A stretch of 64,000 nt of DNA from Pristionchus mayeri (lineage: Eukaryota; Nematoda; Chromadorea; Rhabditida; Neodiplogasteridae), in NCBI GenBank assembly GCA_036245805.1, contig BTRK01000005.1:32035469-32099468 (forward strand). Reading direction: 5' to 3'. The position numbers and the translations under genes are program-made. This document shows, piece after piece, positions 1 through 12,217 of the stretch. Every line of letters starts with the position of its first letter. Positions within the stretch are counted from its first letter, which is position 1. Below the pieces are notes generated by a model that was not told the origin of the DNA, did not search any database, and saw nothing but the letters and a program-made list of their open reading frames with translations.

Positions 1-1182
1 TTGAAATATGCGACATAAAGGGGTTAGGGTATTGATACTGATACTGATTGGGGAAGGGGTTCATGGGGATGGGGTTATGGAAGATCGAAGGGGGAGGGGC
101 TCCATATCCATTGGGTGTGTTCTGAGAGAGGAAGGGCGGCTGATTGAGGTGTGGTGGAATCGGATTGGAGCGGGTCTGGTGAGGGCGAGGGCGAGCATTC
201 AGGTTGTCGGGGCGCTGGTTCGTAGTGGATGAGAACACTGAATCACGCCTGCTTCTTGCCCTGTTACGCGAGGGGGCTCCATTGGCTAGAGGGCGGATCT
301 GACTGTGACTCGGGGGTACGGTAGGCCGGGATGAAGGGGAGCGAGGGGAGGGCTCGGGGCCGTTCCTCCCACATCCTTTACCAGGGATCTTGCGACGAAC
401 GTCGTCCTTGTCGGCGTAGGAGGGGCGGATGTACACCTCTCTGAAGAAGGGGTCACGCGCCACTCGATTCGCATTCTTGACGAGGAGAGATGCATGTTTG
501 CGAGTGGGCAGAACGACCTTCGTCAATCGGTAGTGAGGAGAGTCGATATCTGCGGGGGGCATTCGGTACACTGCCACTGGGATGCAGGGGATTCCGGCGA
601 GGGCAGTCAGAGTCACCACCTGGTTGAAGTCTCTCCACACTTGTTTCTCGTGGCTGAGTGAGGAATCGACTGTGAGGCGGGCAATGACAACGCTCCTCTC
701 GAGGTCAGAGGAGGACTCATGGGGAGAGGACGGGGATGGAGAGGGACTGGCATTGGGGGTGGCATTCGCGGGGGCAGTGGCAGCAGAGGTAGAGGGGGAA
801 TTCATGTCGACGTCGTCGACAGTGGCTACACTCGAGTCAGGGGGAGGCGGGATGCGGGTCTCCAACCTCTCCTCGAGTCTCCTCTCCTCGTATCCTCTCC
901 TCGAGTCTGCGTGAGTACTGCTGCACCTGCTCGATCTTGTTGCTGAGACTGAGGCAGAACTGAAGTACACCCTCGAGTGATCCAGTCACCGTGTACTTCC
1001 TTTTCTTCGCCAGGGGAGATGCCGTCGGAGAGAGAGAGACATGCTGAGAATGGGCAGAGGGAGGAAGAGTATTGTCCAATGATGATCTCACCGTTGAGGG
1101 TACCGAATTCAGTTTGTTGCACAGTCGGTACTCTGCGCCAGCGTGATTGGGGAGGAAGGGAAGGGCTTGGGCGAGAGAGCAC
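1..1182 (-). mobile_element. Degenerate non-LTR retrotransposon ORF1-like region, cut by window edge
   Basis: Read on the minus strand, this region gives one protein-like path after two frame changes, near 870-890 and near 250. The order is: a segment with a KKRK patch and a short coiled-coil-like stretch (about 1091-870), a Ser/Pro/Ala linker (about 840-700), a conserved block beginning RSVVIARL and continuing through LTKVVLPTRKHASLLVKN and FREVYIRPSYADKDDVRRK (about 690-370), then a Pro/Asn/Gln-rich tail that runs off the window start. The central block resembles the ORF1-type protein placed upstream of the polymerase in nematode RTE/CR1-like elements; that assignment is from recall. The Pro/Gln tail and the two frame breaks indicate a decayed copy. 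No reverse transcriptase lies in the window on this strand, so the rest would be before base 1. Confidence 0.55.
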
Positions 1183-1983
1183 GTGAAATCGAGAGGGTGC
1201 GGAGAGAGGTAAGAGTCACCTCTCTCGGTGAGGGATGGGAAGAGACTGAGGGATGGGAAGAGACTGAAATAATTTGTAATTATTAAACTAAATGATATGT
1301 AAAGACAGTGTTATAAATATTGCAGAATCAATAGGGGCGCGCCACTTTGTTAAGAGCGCGCTTCTTATATCTGTTGTCTCCCTACCGTTCGCGGACGGAA
1401 ATCGATAGTTCATCGCACGATAATACAGGGGAAAACTACTAATATTAAAGGGGAACTAAAGCTCACTCACTAGTTGGGAGCTAACGCGAAGGGAGCGAAT
1501 GATAGACGGGAAGAGGGGGGGGGGAGGGAGAGAGTGGGCGGAGTCAGAGAGCGCGCGAGGAGTAAACACGTAGAGACTGCGTGACTAAACTACACTCCAG
1601 AAGCGATCAAATCATCTTGTGAGCAGGGGTATTCTACGATGCAATACTACAACGGACATTTAATGTTGAGGTATGTTTTACGATCAATTCTATAGGAACA
1701 CTCCAAAATATAAGGATACGGAATGAAATAACCGTTCATGTTTACACAACCAATTAATATCGAACTTATTTTATACTTAAAATAAGAAGACAACAAGAAG
1801 AGTCGAACTATAACAATAGAACACTGAGAGGATCGAATCTCGAGTTAGAAAAGTTGCAAAGGAAACCTGCAAATCCACTGTTCTGCCTATGAGATTGCGA
1901 GATGAATAAAGAGAGGGAAAGGAGATGATTTATCATGGATAATAGCCGGATACTTTGTTACTTTCGAACTCTATAGGGTAAAT
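1183..1983. other. Non-coding interval with an 18-bp tandem duplication
   Basis: I see no exon here. The interval holds purine-rich sequence near 1510-1560 and a perfect tandem duplication of an 18-bp unit (GGGATGGGAAGAGACTGA) at 1232-1267. The left part probably belongs to the retroelement at the window start; the right part is the 3' flank of MATH-BTB gene A. Confidence 0.5.
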
Positions 1984-2113
1984 TCAGAACTTCATGATTC
2001 TGTCGTAGATTGCAAGCTTCAATTCATCGGAGAAATCAGCACACTGAGGAGACTGGAAAAGAGTGGCATTTGTAAATGTTCAGTGTTAATGTATTATAAT
2101 AACATAAATAATA

Positions 2114-3355
2114 TTGGGGTGTCCGGAAAGTTCGTATAATGCTTCGGAAAAAAGTCAGTTCGCGATCAAATGCAGTGATTGCGCAATCTGTTTGTCAACA
2201 ATATATTGCATCATTCTGACGTTGAGTAGTGAGAGGATTTAATCAGTCTCCTAGTTGCTACATTGATTCTTGTGATGGACTCACATCTCTACCTCCGAGC
2301 AGTTTTACTTCATTACTACCGTCTTGGCCGATCCGTGAAGGAGGCCCACTCTGCCCTGGCCCAGTCGGAAGGAGCTGATGCCCCCTCCATACCCTTCTAC
2401 TATAAGTGGTTCTCCCGCTTCAAGAAAGGGGAGTTTGGTCTCGATGATCAACCCCGCTCTGGACGCCCTCCCTCCCTCGATCAGCCTCTCGTTCTCCGCA
2501 CACTGAAGCGCAAGCCCGTGGCCAGTGTGCGTGAGTTGAAGAAGGATACTGGAACTCCCAGATCAACGGTGTCCGATATCCTCCATCGATCTGGGAAGAA
2601 GCCGAAACTCCCACAAGTGATTCCCCATGACCTCTCCCCCGAACAGCTGAAAAATCGTGTTCAAGTCTGTCGGGAATTACTCCATCGTAGATCCAATCTT
2701 CGATGGGTCAATTCCATCATCGCTACAGATGAGAAGTGGATCACGTACGATAACCCTGTGAGGAGACTGCAATGGGTGGATGCAGATGAGAAGCCCACGC
2801 CCGTCCCGAAGAAGGAAGAGCACGGAAAGAAGGAACTCCTCTGCTTCCTCTTCTCAGTGCTCGGTCCCATCTACTGGGAGATCCTCGCCCCTGGCACCAG
2901 CATCAATGCCGACCTCTTCTCTGAACAACTGGAAGATGTCGCGATCAGAGTCCCTCCCAGACTCCTGAACCAGGGCACAATTCTTCTTCTGATGGACAAT
3001 GCTCGCCCACATCGAGCGAAGATGACCCAGAAGAAAATGGACGAGCTGAAGATCGAGAGGATTCCCCATCCACCGTATTCCCCGGATCTCTCCCCATGCG
3101 ACTACCACTGCTTCCGCTCTCTCTCTGACTTCTGCAAAAGAAAGAAGTTCAAGAATCGAGATGAAGTTGTGAGGGCTTTCGTGAACTGGGCGGCCCCGAA
3201 GAAACCCGCATTCTGGAAGAGAGGAATCGAGACCCTGCCCAATCGCTGGAGGGAGGTAGTGAGAAAGAAGGGGGCATACATTGGTCACTGAGAATTGTAA
3301 AGCATTGAATAAAAAATAAAAACAAAAAATTATACGAACTTTCCGGACACCCCAA
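2114..3355 (+). mobile_element. Mariner-family DNA transposon, copy 1
   Basis: A 1,242-bp element bounded by inverted repeats of about 27 bp that begin TTGGGGTGTCCGGAAAGTTC at both ends, and by the target dinucleotide TA at 2112-2113 and 3356-3357. It carries one uninterrupted transposase gene. It lies in the last intron of MATH-BTB pseudogene A, in the opposite orientation to that gene. A second copy at 23319-24565 is about 96 percent identical in protein, so both are young insertions. Confidence 0.95.
2263..3291 (+). CDS. Mariner transposase (copy 1)
   Basis: A 342-residue intronless protein, the usual size for mariner transposases, which cut and paste the element at TA sites. The N-terminal half holds two helix-turn-helix regions (about residues 10-110, with FSRFKKGEFGLDDQPRSGRP between them). 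The catalytic DDE/D domain shows the three acidic residues in ATDEKW, LLMDNARPH and SPDLSPCDYH. There are 34 residues between the second and third Asp, which is the DD34D signature of true mariners. No stop or frameshift is visible, so the protein could be active. An alternative start is the Met five residues downstream (MDSHLY). Confidence 0.95.
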   Translation: MILVMDSHLYLRAVLLHYYRLGRSVKEAHSALAQSEGADAPSIPFYYKWFSRFKKGEFGLDDQPRSGRPPSLDQPLVLRTLKRKPVASVRELKKDTGTPRSTVSDILHRSGKKPKLPQVIPHDLSPEQLKNRVQVCRELLHRRSNLRWVNSIIATDEKWITYDNPVRRLQWVDADEKPTPVPKKEEHGKKELLCFLFSVLGPIYWEILAPGTSINADLFSEQLEDVAIRVPPRLLNQGTILLLMDNARPHRAKMTQKKMDELKIERIPHPPYSPDLSPCDYHCFRSLSDFCKRKKFKNRDEVVRAFVNWAAPKKPAFWKRGIETLPNRWREVVRKKGAYIGH

Positions 3356-4065
3356 TAGATAATGTCATGCTATGGTCAAGCAAAAAATAAATGTTTAAAC
3401 TAATAAAACAATAAAGCCAGAAAACCTTGAACTCTTGGATCATGGATTGAGCAGAAGCGAACGAATTGAGACAGTGGTCCTGGAATTTCATGTGCTTATT
3501 TTGAATACATTTATATAATTATTCAAGAAAGAGTTTGCCACAATTTATTTTTAGCAAAATTCTCAAAAAATTAATTATAAAAAAGCAACATCAATTATCT
3601 CTAACATTACAAAGAATATGGATACCGTACCCTGAGCTTAGTGAGTCTGAATCGATCGGCAATGTGCAGCTTTCTCTTGATTCCCGGTGTATCGATTATG
3701 TAGCTCTCTACCTGATCCATCACACCCTGAAACGACGATTTTTTATTCGAACATTTAACAACAACTGTTCTCTAGTGAAAAAATCACCTTCATCTGGAAA
3801 CGATCCGCGAGTCCGAGAATATGAATCACATTGCTGTCTGAAACTCGCAAATATCTAGAAAAAAATCAATATATAAATACCTGTGAATTTTGAGACTCCA
3901 GGGTAGATCACATAGAGGAGATCGCGGAATTCCTAAAATATGAAATGCTTAAAGAGATACTCGACTTTCATCCTATAATAGTTCTATTCGAAATAAGTGT
4001 GTTGCATTTGAATTTGATTTCTCACCTCGTAGACAACGCCATTAATCTCTACTTCTTCTTTTCCT

Positions 4066-6511
4066 GCCCTAGACCTAGTCGATGCTGCCCTGCAGAGTGT
4101 GCCTAGAGGCTACACGCCAGTGTTGACGGGTGACTTCAACTGTAGAGTGTCGCAAGAGCCTGGTAATGAATCTCATATCGGTGCCTTCGCCTCTCAGTCC
4201 CCGAACTCACGTGGCCGCACTTTCACCGAGGCCTGCGTGAGAAACATCCTGCGCGTATGGAACACGTTCCAGAAGAAAAGACAAGGACGACTCTGGACTT
4301 GGCGGTCCCCCAATGGCTCGACGTTCTCCCAGATTGATTTCATCGCTGCCCCTGCTTCCGCGCGGGTTGTCAACTGTGGAGTAGTGGGAAAATTCGAGTT
4401 TAACTCCGACCACCGCCTTGTCCGGATGTGTCTTTCCCTTCCCCGCAAGGCAAAGCAGAAACGTCGCAGGGAGCGTTACGATTTCGATCGGCGCGCTTAC
4501 ACTGCTGACTCTGGTGTACTCGTCTCTCTCTCCCTCCCCCCCCCCCTTCTCTCCTACGGAAGACTAGTATGCAATCGTCCTTTCCCCCAGAACGAGGATA
4601 CAAAGGAGAGAGAGGGAGGAAAGACCACGTCCCACCCTGGATATCCCCCCCTCCCCCCCCCCCCTCTACTCGCAGTCTCATCGCAAGTCGCCACCTTCTC
4701 AGAGGAAACCCTCGCGATGCGCTCTCCTTCTCGATTGCTTGCAAGACTGCCCGTGTTGCTCTCTGCGATGACATTCGTCGGAGGAAAGAAACGCAAGCCA
4801 AGAATGCAGCCATCATGGGAAGAAGCATCGTTCGTGCACAGAGAGATCTACACTCAACCCGGAAGCGTCTTCTCGTCCCCGACCCCGTCTCTGGCGCGCT
4901 CTCCCAGCAAGCGACCACGAGCGAAGTCCAGCGCTTCTACAATACTCTCTACACGTCCGTTGTCGTCCTCCCTCTTGCCGTTCCTCCCTCTGCCGAGCCC
5001 CTTCCACCCTTCTTGGCTGATGAGTGTCGTGATGCTCTTTCTTACCTCAAGAGTGGCCATTCCCCTGGTTCTGACAAGGTCCTTCCTGATATGCTCAGCC
5101 TATCACGTGAATTCCTTGCACAGCCATTGGCCGATCTTCTGAACCACCTTGTGGCAGGTGATACTGTCCCCGAAGGCCTCGTTGAAGCTGTCGTCTCCTT
5201 ACTGCATAAGAAAGGAGACACTACCAACATCAGCAACTACAGGCCCATTTCCCTCCTGACAGTCACCCTGAAGAGTATCACTCGGGTGATCATGAAAAGA
5301 ATCGAAGTGTCACTCGATGAGTCCGAGTCCCTCACCCAATCTGGATTCCGCAAGGGGCACTCGACTCTCGACAACTTACACGCCATTAAGCAACTCGCAG
5401 AAAGGACGCATGAATACAGTATCCCCCTGTATCTTGGTTTCGTCGATTTCACCAAGGCCTTCGATACAGTTGAGTGGAGTGCCGTCTGGCAGGCTCTCTG
5501 GAAGGCTGGAGTGCACCCTACTCTCGTTCACCTTCTTCGGCGCCTCTATGAGTCGTCTTCGACCCTCATCAGAGTGAACGAAGATGTGGTCCCCGTGCAA
5601 GTGAAGAGAGGAGTACGGCAGGGTGACACTCTGTCCCCACGTCTCTTCAACTCTGTCCTCCGCCTCGCAATGGACGACATCGACTGGGAGGACTGCGGAC
5701 TTCGGATTGATGGAAGACCTCTCTGTCATCTGGAGTACGCCGATGATGTCGCCCTCATTGCCAAGAACCGTCCCGAAATGGAGAACATGCTAAGGAAGCT
5801 GGTAGAGGCCTGCTCTCAAGTCGGACTGGAAGTGAATGCTTCCAAGACAGTCCTCCTCACATCCTGCACCACCACTCGATCGCCCATCGTAATCAACAAT
5901 CAAGTGTTCTGCTTCGCTGATTCAGCCACCTATCTTGGCGGGAAGATCTCTCTCCCCCTTGATCCCTCCGCCGAACTGGAACACCGAATTCGATTGGGTT
6001 GGGCTGCATGGAGCAAGCTTTCTCATCTACTCGCCAGCCGCATTCTCCCCATGAAGACAAAGAGGCGTCTCTTCGACAGCTGCGTCAAATCTACCGTGCT
6101 CTACGGGAGTGAGACGTGGGCTCTACGATCAAGTGACAAGGAGCGTCTTGACGTCACACTAAGGAAGATGGAGCGGAGAATGGTCGGAGTGACTCTCAAG
6201 GACCGAATGAGAAATGAGAGACTGCGGGAGATCACTGGAGTACGCGACTGGAATAAGGAGGCCCTCAAATGCAAAGCAAAATGGGCGCTGAAGTTACGGG
6301 AGATGCGTGTCAACCACTGGACGCGTGCGACTACTGTGTGGACGCCCTACAATCGTGCACGCCCTCAAGGCCATCCCAAGACTCGATGGCGTGATGACCT
6401 CAGGAGAGCCATCGGACCCCATTGGTGGAGCGCAGCCTATGAAGAATATGGCCCCATCCTCACCTGAGCACTACTGCCTGATGTGATAAATAAATAAATA
6501 AAAATAAAAAA
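4066..6511 (+). mobile_element. 5'-truncated RTE-like non-LTR retrotransposon inserted in a BTB exon
   Basis: The insert is flanked by a perfect 10-bp target-site duplication, TTCTTTTCCT, at 4056-4065 and 6512-6521. Taking out the insert and one duplicate restores the reading frame and length of the gene B exon at that point. The element contains the C-terminal part of an apurinic-type endonuclease, a complete reverse transcriptase and a short ATAA-repeat tail at about 6485-6511 in place of a long poly(A), as in RTE elements. It starts inside the endonuclease, so it is a 5'-truncated copy. Confidence 0.92.
4099..6467 (+). pseudogene. RTE endonuclease-reverse transcriptase ORF with a frameshift
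   Basis: The first part (about 4099-4540) encodes the C-terminal half of an endonuclease/exonuclease/phosphatase domain, with GDFNCRV, a WTWRSPNG stretch, QIDFI and the catalytic SDHRLV motif. The reverse transcriptase follows in another frame (4569-6467, 632 residues). It has NYRPISLLTV, FVDFTKAFDTVEW, the RQGDTLSP turn and the catalytic YADDV box, then a thumb and C-terminal region ending near RWRDDLRRAIG. The switch falls among two long C runs (about 4541-4551 and 4649-4662), the probable site of the indel. The pair is a close relative of the RT at 28833-30494. Confidence 0.88.
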
Positions 6512-8248
6512 TTCTTTTCCTTTCTCTGCGAAATCTCCAAAGATGAGGGCCTTGAAGACAGGAGAATGCACAGACAGATACTGAACAGGCTATTCTTAAT
6601 CAACTTTTCGCTTGGAATTGTGTTCTTAAGTACTGTAAACATGTAACAATTCTTGTATAACAAAAGGGAAATAAGAAACCTCCTTGGATACGTGCAGCTT
6701 CTCTCCGTCAATATTGAGAATGACATTGCTCATGCTGGTGGGTGCAGCGAATTTGCATTGCTCCCTTGAATAATATTTAATGCTACATTTTAACATATCA
6801 TCGTGAAACAGTCAACAAAATCACAAACGTTTTGACGATGCGAATACGGAACTCGACAGTGATCTTATCATTAATGACGTTTTTCTGAATAACAATTGTT
6901 ATTGAAGGGATGAAAAAGCGTTGAATAGGTATCAACTTGTTACCAATATGCCGATGCCTTGGGGATTTTAAAAGTTTATGGGCAAAATACCTGTTCAGTC
7001 ATTGTACTCCAGTTAATTTTGCTCCGATACTGCCAACCCTCGGAAGTGGGGCCCTCGAATCTGTAGCTGCCCTGAAATAACAATTCCAAGTTATATATGA
7101 TATTTGTAAGTAGTACATTAAATCGAGCACTGCTCTACCAAAAATTAGATTTTAGATTTAAAAAACATTGAAAAAAAGAAGCAGGAAGAGTCTCATCTTC
7201 CATGATTCCTATGGCCACCGAATAGAGCATAGGCAAAATAGAGAGCGAAGTTAGAGATGATACCAAATTTTTGATATGAAAGAAATACGTAAAATAGATA
7301 AGGAAAGGTAAGGAAATATATTTTCAGAAAAAGTACCTTTTTGCAGATAGTTGAATATCGGCCATCGATGCCAAGCAGGACAATGTCCACTTCCACATCA
7401 CACGCTCAGTGTCTCTTGTGAGTGGTTTCACAAAGCAGAGTGAAACACGGCTTGTTGTTGGGCGTGTCGTCGTTACGCACAACTACAGCACCCTTGCAAC
7501 ATATACAAAATAATATTTTGCGCCCAAGGCGCAACGATACTACGAGTTCATAAGCAATTAATGATTGCAGCTGGGGGGTTAACATGTCCAGAATATACTC
7601 CAGGTAGCATAATAATCGAGCGTGTCTAAACAGTAAACTTAGTATTTAACACTAATGAAGTAGTAAATTTATCAATATCGACATAATATATAAGAGAACA
7701 ACCTAGGAGAATGACGCCCTAAAAGTAACATCCTAGAAGGGTGTGTGTATCGGCCCTTGCGTTTTCTGTTTCAAGCATTTTTATTTCAAAGACGAACCAT
7801 ATGTATCCTCCCTCATTGAACACTCCCGACTTGGCTGTTCCCGTTGCGAGAGTCGAATTATCGATTTCCCAGCGAAGAACGATGTTGGAATTGTCTGCCA
7901 TTCTAAATAAAATGCGATAAGAAAAGTCCAGGAGTTATTAAAATATCGTCCAGATAAATAGATCAACAGATCGAATTAATTCATAATACTCAATATTGTT
8001 CACATAAAATTGGTAATCACCATGCGATGCCAACACTTGTGACGCCTCTCTAAAAGTACCATCACCATATGAACAAAGATAACATTCAGCGGTTTAAAGA
8101 CCGATCCAGGACCTCGGCAATTTCGAAAATGAGGAAAAAATACACCACGAAATACGTTTATAGAGCGTTGGAGAGCAAAATAATAGTACATATAAAACAG
8201 TGGCGAATACGGTTATGAATTACAGAAACATAGCACTGTTAACTCCTC

Positions 8249-9884
8249 TCAGGCTAATTTCGCAACTCTTTCACAGATCGCAGCCTTCATTGCATCAGAG
8301 AGGAGGGCGAAATCGGGAGATGACTGGAAACAAATAATTAATGAGAAGCAGGAGAACCAGTGAACCTTGATCTTGTTTGTCAGTTGAGTGAGGGTAGTGA
8401 ACGAGTCGAGGCAATGGTCCTGTAAATAATCAGTCCTTGAAAATGAAAAATGTAAACATTATTTACGATAGTTATGTTATTGCTGCAGTGGTATTTATCA
8501 ACAAAAACACAAAAGACCGCAATAAGTGCTACCGTACCCTGAGCGATCCCAGTCTGTATTGATCGGCAAAGATCAATTTCTTCATCTCATCTAATCCCGT
8601 AGTCTTCGTGAGATACTTCTCTGCTTGTTTCAGAACGCGCTAAAATGCTAGCCTGTTTAAAGAAAAATAGTGCCTTAAAGGGATTTAGTATGCTAACCTC
8701 CATCTGGAACTGATCGCCGAGCTTCAGAATGTGGGTAACAGAACGATCTGAAGTAAGATGAAATTGAAATGAACTGTCTTTTTTAATATTATTATCCATA
8801 GCATATTTTCATGTAAAAAATTAATAAAATATCTACGTTTACAAAAATACCGGTGAATTCCATCGGACCGAGGTAAATCAAATGAAGAAGGTCGAGGAAT
8901 TCCTGAATCATGTTGGTATAATCATTAATTACAGTAACAAATTAAAATAACCTCATAAACAACATCCTTGATCTCAACTTCTTCTTTCCCCTTCTCAGCG
9001 AAATCTCCGAAAAAGAGGGTCTCAAAGACGGGAGAATGAACAGCGAGAAACTGGAACAAAACATTTTCATATCGGTTGAATTGCAAATAAACAAAATACC
9101 TCTCTCGACACGTGCAGTCTCTTCTCCCCAATCTTCAGAATGACGTCACTTCTATTGTTAGGTGCAGCGAACATTCCGGGCTCAGCTTCCATCCTGAAAA
9201 AAACAACTTTTTTTCAAAATTCATGAAAAGCAAACTTTTCCGTTCTGATAATCCGAATGCGGAATTCGATTGCGAACTTGTGATTAGGTATGTCGGCCTG
9301 AACAGAAAACTGTGAAAAAAAAAGTAGAAATGACGTAGAAAATTTGTTGCATTTAAATTTCAAAAAGTAAATATGATAATTGGAATGAGTAGAACAAACG
9401 TGGTATTCTACGGAACTCCATGAGTAATGGAAATCCACAACTTTGTTGAAATTATTTTCATCGAAAACGTGATCCTCCTGAAAACAAATCATTACAACGC
9501 GAAGGACAGACGAAATTTATGTTAAGGAAACTAACTGTATTAGCATAAGTAGTACCTGCGAGAGAAAAGCGAAATATCCAATGGGTTGGAGCACATGCAT
9601 TCCCACTTCGATTTCGCACTTCCAGGGTCCCTTGTGATCCGAGACGCATCGAACTGCGAAATTTGCAGAGTCACCACTCTTTTCCGATGTAGCAATCCTG
9701 GAATATTCGCATATGCAATTATGAAACTTGTGGCATTTTGCGATGAAGGGCATGCACAATAAGAACAAATTGAAAAAAAAACGAACCAGTTGAATCCTCC
9801 GTGAGTGTACTCCTCCGATACGGCCTTACCTGTTGCAAGTTTTGTCCTATCCATCTCACAGCGAAGAACGAAGTTATTGGTCAT
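8249..9884 (-). CDS. MATH-BTB domain protein, gene B (intact)
   Basis: Eleven exons: 9787-9884, 9556-9697, 9400-9477, 9236-9297, 9100-9193, 8952-9050, 8851-8902, 8698-8747, 8538-8639, 8366-8419 and 8249-8323. They sum to 906 nt, 301 residues plus stop, with every splice phase consistent. Exons 1-4 encode the MATH fold (LRCEMD near the start, HKGPWKCEIEV in exon 2). Exons 5-7 encode BTB, with DVILKIGEKRLHV, the HSPVFETLFFG helix and EFLDLLHLIY. The rest is a short helical BACK-like tail ending RVAKLA. In C. elegans such proteins are Cullin-3 substrate adaptors. The start lies one base after a TTACAG acceptor, which suggests trans-splicing. The substrate cannot be predicted. Confidence 0.88.
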
Positions 9885-10115
9885 CCTGTAACGTTTTCCA
9901 GTAAATGATCCGTAGGAGGTCAATAATATCGCGAGTTATAAAATACTGACACCTGGTTTTGAACCAGTAGTCAAACATTTTAAAAGCTGAATTAAATTAT
10001 TTATAGCACTCTTCAAAACGAAACATCAGAACAACAAAGAAATGAGACAAAAATGCGTAACAACATAAGATAACACAAATTTCAATTAATAGATTAGAAG
10101 CATAAGAAGTAGTAG

Positions 10116-11908
10116 TTAGATCATCTTCATTTTATCAGAGATTGCGGTCTTAATTTCAGCAGAGAAGTTGTCGTATTCAGAAAACGACTGCAAGAAAGTA
10201 AAGTAAAGAAGTCAGCATTGTTGAATAAAATCTGAAAATTACCCTTCATCTTTCTTGCAAGATCACTGACACTTTTGAACGACTGAAGACAGAAATCCTG
10301 GAAAGATATTCTTTGTGCATGATAGATCATTCAGTTAACAAACGATCACTTGAACCTCCATAGTTCCTAGGTTGCCCAAATGAAGGTGGCCGGGAAAAAG
10401 ACAGTACCTTGAGGTCGGAGAGTCTGTATCTATCAGCGAGAAGCAACTTCGTAATTTCATCGAATCCCGTCGACTGCATCAGATGCTTCTTAGCATGCTC
10501 AGCCACAGTCTATAATAAAAGTAAATAAGTCAAAATTTCTATAAAAATAATATATTTTTAACATTTTTAATGAACTCGCACATCCATCTGATAACGATCG
10601 GAGAGCTCCATGATGTGCAACACCGTGCGATCTAAAAATAGGAAAATATATTCATCGGGCACTCAAATCATTTTTCAACATTTTTTTCGTTTTCATGACG
10701 AAAACTCATTCAAAGGATGCGGGTGAAGGAATTGAAATTAGTTTCAAACAATCGATTACCCGTGATCTCCATTGTTCCGAAGTAGATCAAGTGAAGAAGA
10801 TCGAGAAACTACTTTGAAATTGGTGAGTATTTTAGATGAAAATCGTGTTCGCGAACCTCGTATTCGACATCCTTCATCTCCACTTCTTCCTTGTTTTTCT
10901 CAGCGAAATCCCCGAAGAAAAGAACCTTGAAGACGGGAGAATGCATGGCGAGAATCTTAAAAACGACTTCCCCCCAATAACCAAAGCTAATGAAAAATAA
11001 AAATTTGAAAGTTGTTTATTAGGAATATTTTCTGAATACTCAACGAGAATAACCTTTTAACAACCTCCTTGCAAACGTGCAGTTTCTTCTCTCCGATCTT
11101 CAGAATAACATTGCTCATGCTATTCGGTGCAGAGAACTTGGCAGTGTCCGCAATAGGCGCGCCCCTGGGAAAAATCTAAATGTGAAACCTACATTTTACT
11201 CGCTCTTTCGTTTGAAGTTTTCAATATACTGAGAAAAAACATACTTCTCCAAGTGAATAATGCGATTCTTGATGTCCACTATGATCTTGTCGTCAATTGC
11301 ATTCTGCCACAAAAAACATATTTAAAAAGGACGAAAGTTGTGGCTGACTTACAGGTTTTGCCAGAGTCTTCCACGAAATGCTGCTATTATCACGCCACTC
11401 GAAGTCTGTTTCGTTGGCAGAGAATGGAAACTGTGACATGAAGCTAGTCAATTTAACTTTCCTAACAAAAGGTAGATTATTTCCGGTACCTTATGGACGT
11501 AGGTGTAGTCAGAAACAAAGAATCCATATCCACCATGTCTACGCAGCGTAATTTCTACTTCCGCTTCACATTTCCAACGTCTATTGTGAGATGTATCGCA
11601 CCGTAGCACAATCTCTGCTGAATCCTTAGGGAGAGCGGCGCGTCGATTTTCGTGGGGCATGCTTACCACATCAAATGAACTCAAAGTTATAAAGACAAAT
11701 TAACGGCGATATTCGTTTTTTCAAGCTCACTGATAATAATATTACGAATAGCTCACACTAAGGACATTTTAGAAAAAAAATTTAATTGTACGACAAACCA
11801 TTTGAATCCTCCTTTATTGAATACTCCCGATTCAACTTTCCCCGTCGCGAGAGTAGTTGCAGCATTCTCGATTTCCCATTTATAAGCGAATTCGGAATTG
11901 TCGGCCAT
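10116..11908 (-). CDS. MATH-BTB domain protein, gene C (one-base slip at last intron)
   Basis: Eleven exons with the same layout as gene B: 11799-11908, 11490-11661, 11353-11430, 11245-11303, 11065-11164, 10857-10955, 10760-10808, 10582-10631, 10408-10509, about 10243-10297 and 10116-10187. The first nine are in frame and encode MATH, BTB (FSAPNSMSNVILKIG, MHSPVFKVLFFGDF) and the start of the tail. At the tenth exon an extra G precedes the only GT donor, so splicing there puts the last exon out of frame and would end the protein within a few codons, removing about 23 residues. In exon 2 the conserved Trp at the exon 1/2 junction reads Cys. The BTB and MATH domains are otherwise whole. ATG follows GTTTAG by one base. 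Confidence 0.75.
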
Positions 11909-12217
11909 TCTAAACACTTATGCAGTTGTTCTTGGTAGAAAAAAACACCACCACTCAATAGTGAAATAACGAGTCTTACATGAAACAAAGATATTAACAA
12001 TCTGGCCTTAACCAGTCCTGTTTCACCGACTCAGTGAACACTCATATCAACTTCTTTATTTAACATCGGAGAACAATTAATGAGATGTATATGTAACACA
12101 AAAACATTAGGGTATCAAGAGGAAGAACGAAGGCAGACACTGATGAACTTCTTCAGAATAGTAATTGATCGAAACTTAAACAATGTAATATCAAAGGAGA
12201 CAGATCAGTACACTGAT

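Larger units (their letters stand above)
1984..7901 (-). pseudogene. MATH-BTB gene A, broken by an RTE insertion and a nonsense codon
   Basis: Eleven exon remnants follow the same order as the intact neighbour gene B. MATH-domain exons lie at about 7798-7901, 7336-7500, 7000-7073 and 6840-6890. BTB exons lie at about 6668-6765 and at 4029-4065 plus 6522-6580. BACK-like and C-terminal exons lie at about 3880-3935, 3789-3843, 3615-3725, 3424-3490 and 1984-2055. The sixth exon is split by the retrotransposon at 4066-6511. In exon 2 the Trp codon of the usual H-K-x-x-W-x-C motif reads TGA, and the exon 1/2 phases no longer match. The final intron carries mariner copy 1. The start codon follows TTTAG by one base. 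The family is expected to recruit substrates (MATH) to Cullin-3 ligases (BTB); this copy should not make a full protein. Confidence 0.8.

Noticed and set aside
826..1182. A host gene near the window start
   Set aside because: The protein-like path matches an ORF1-type retroelement protein and needs frame changes.
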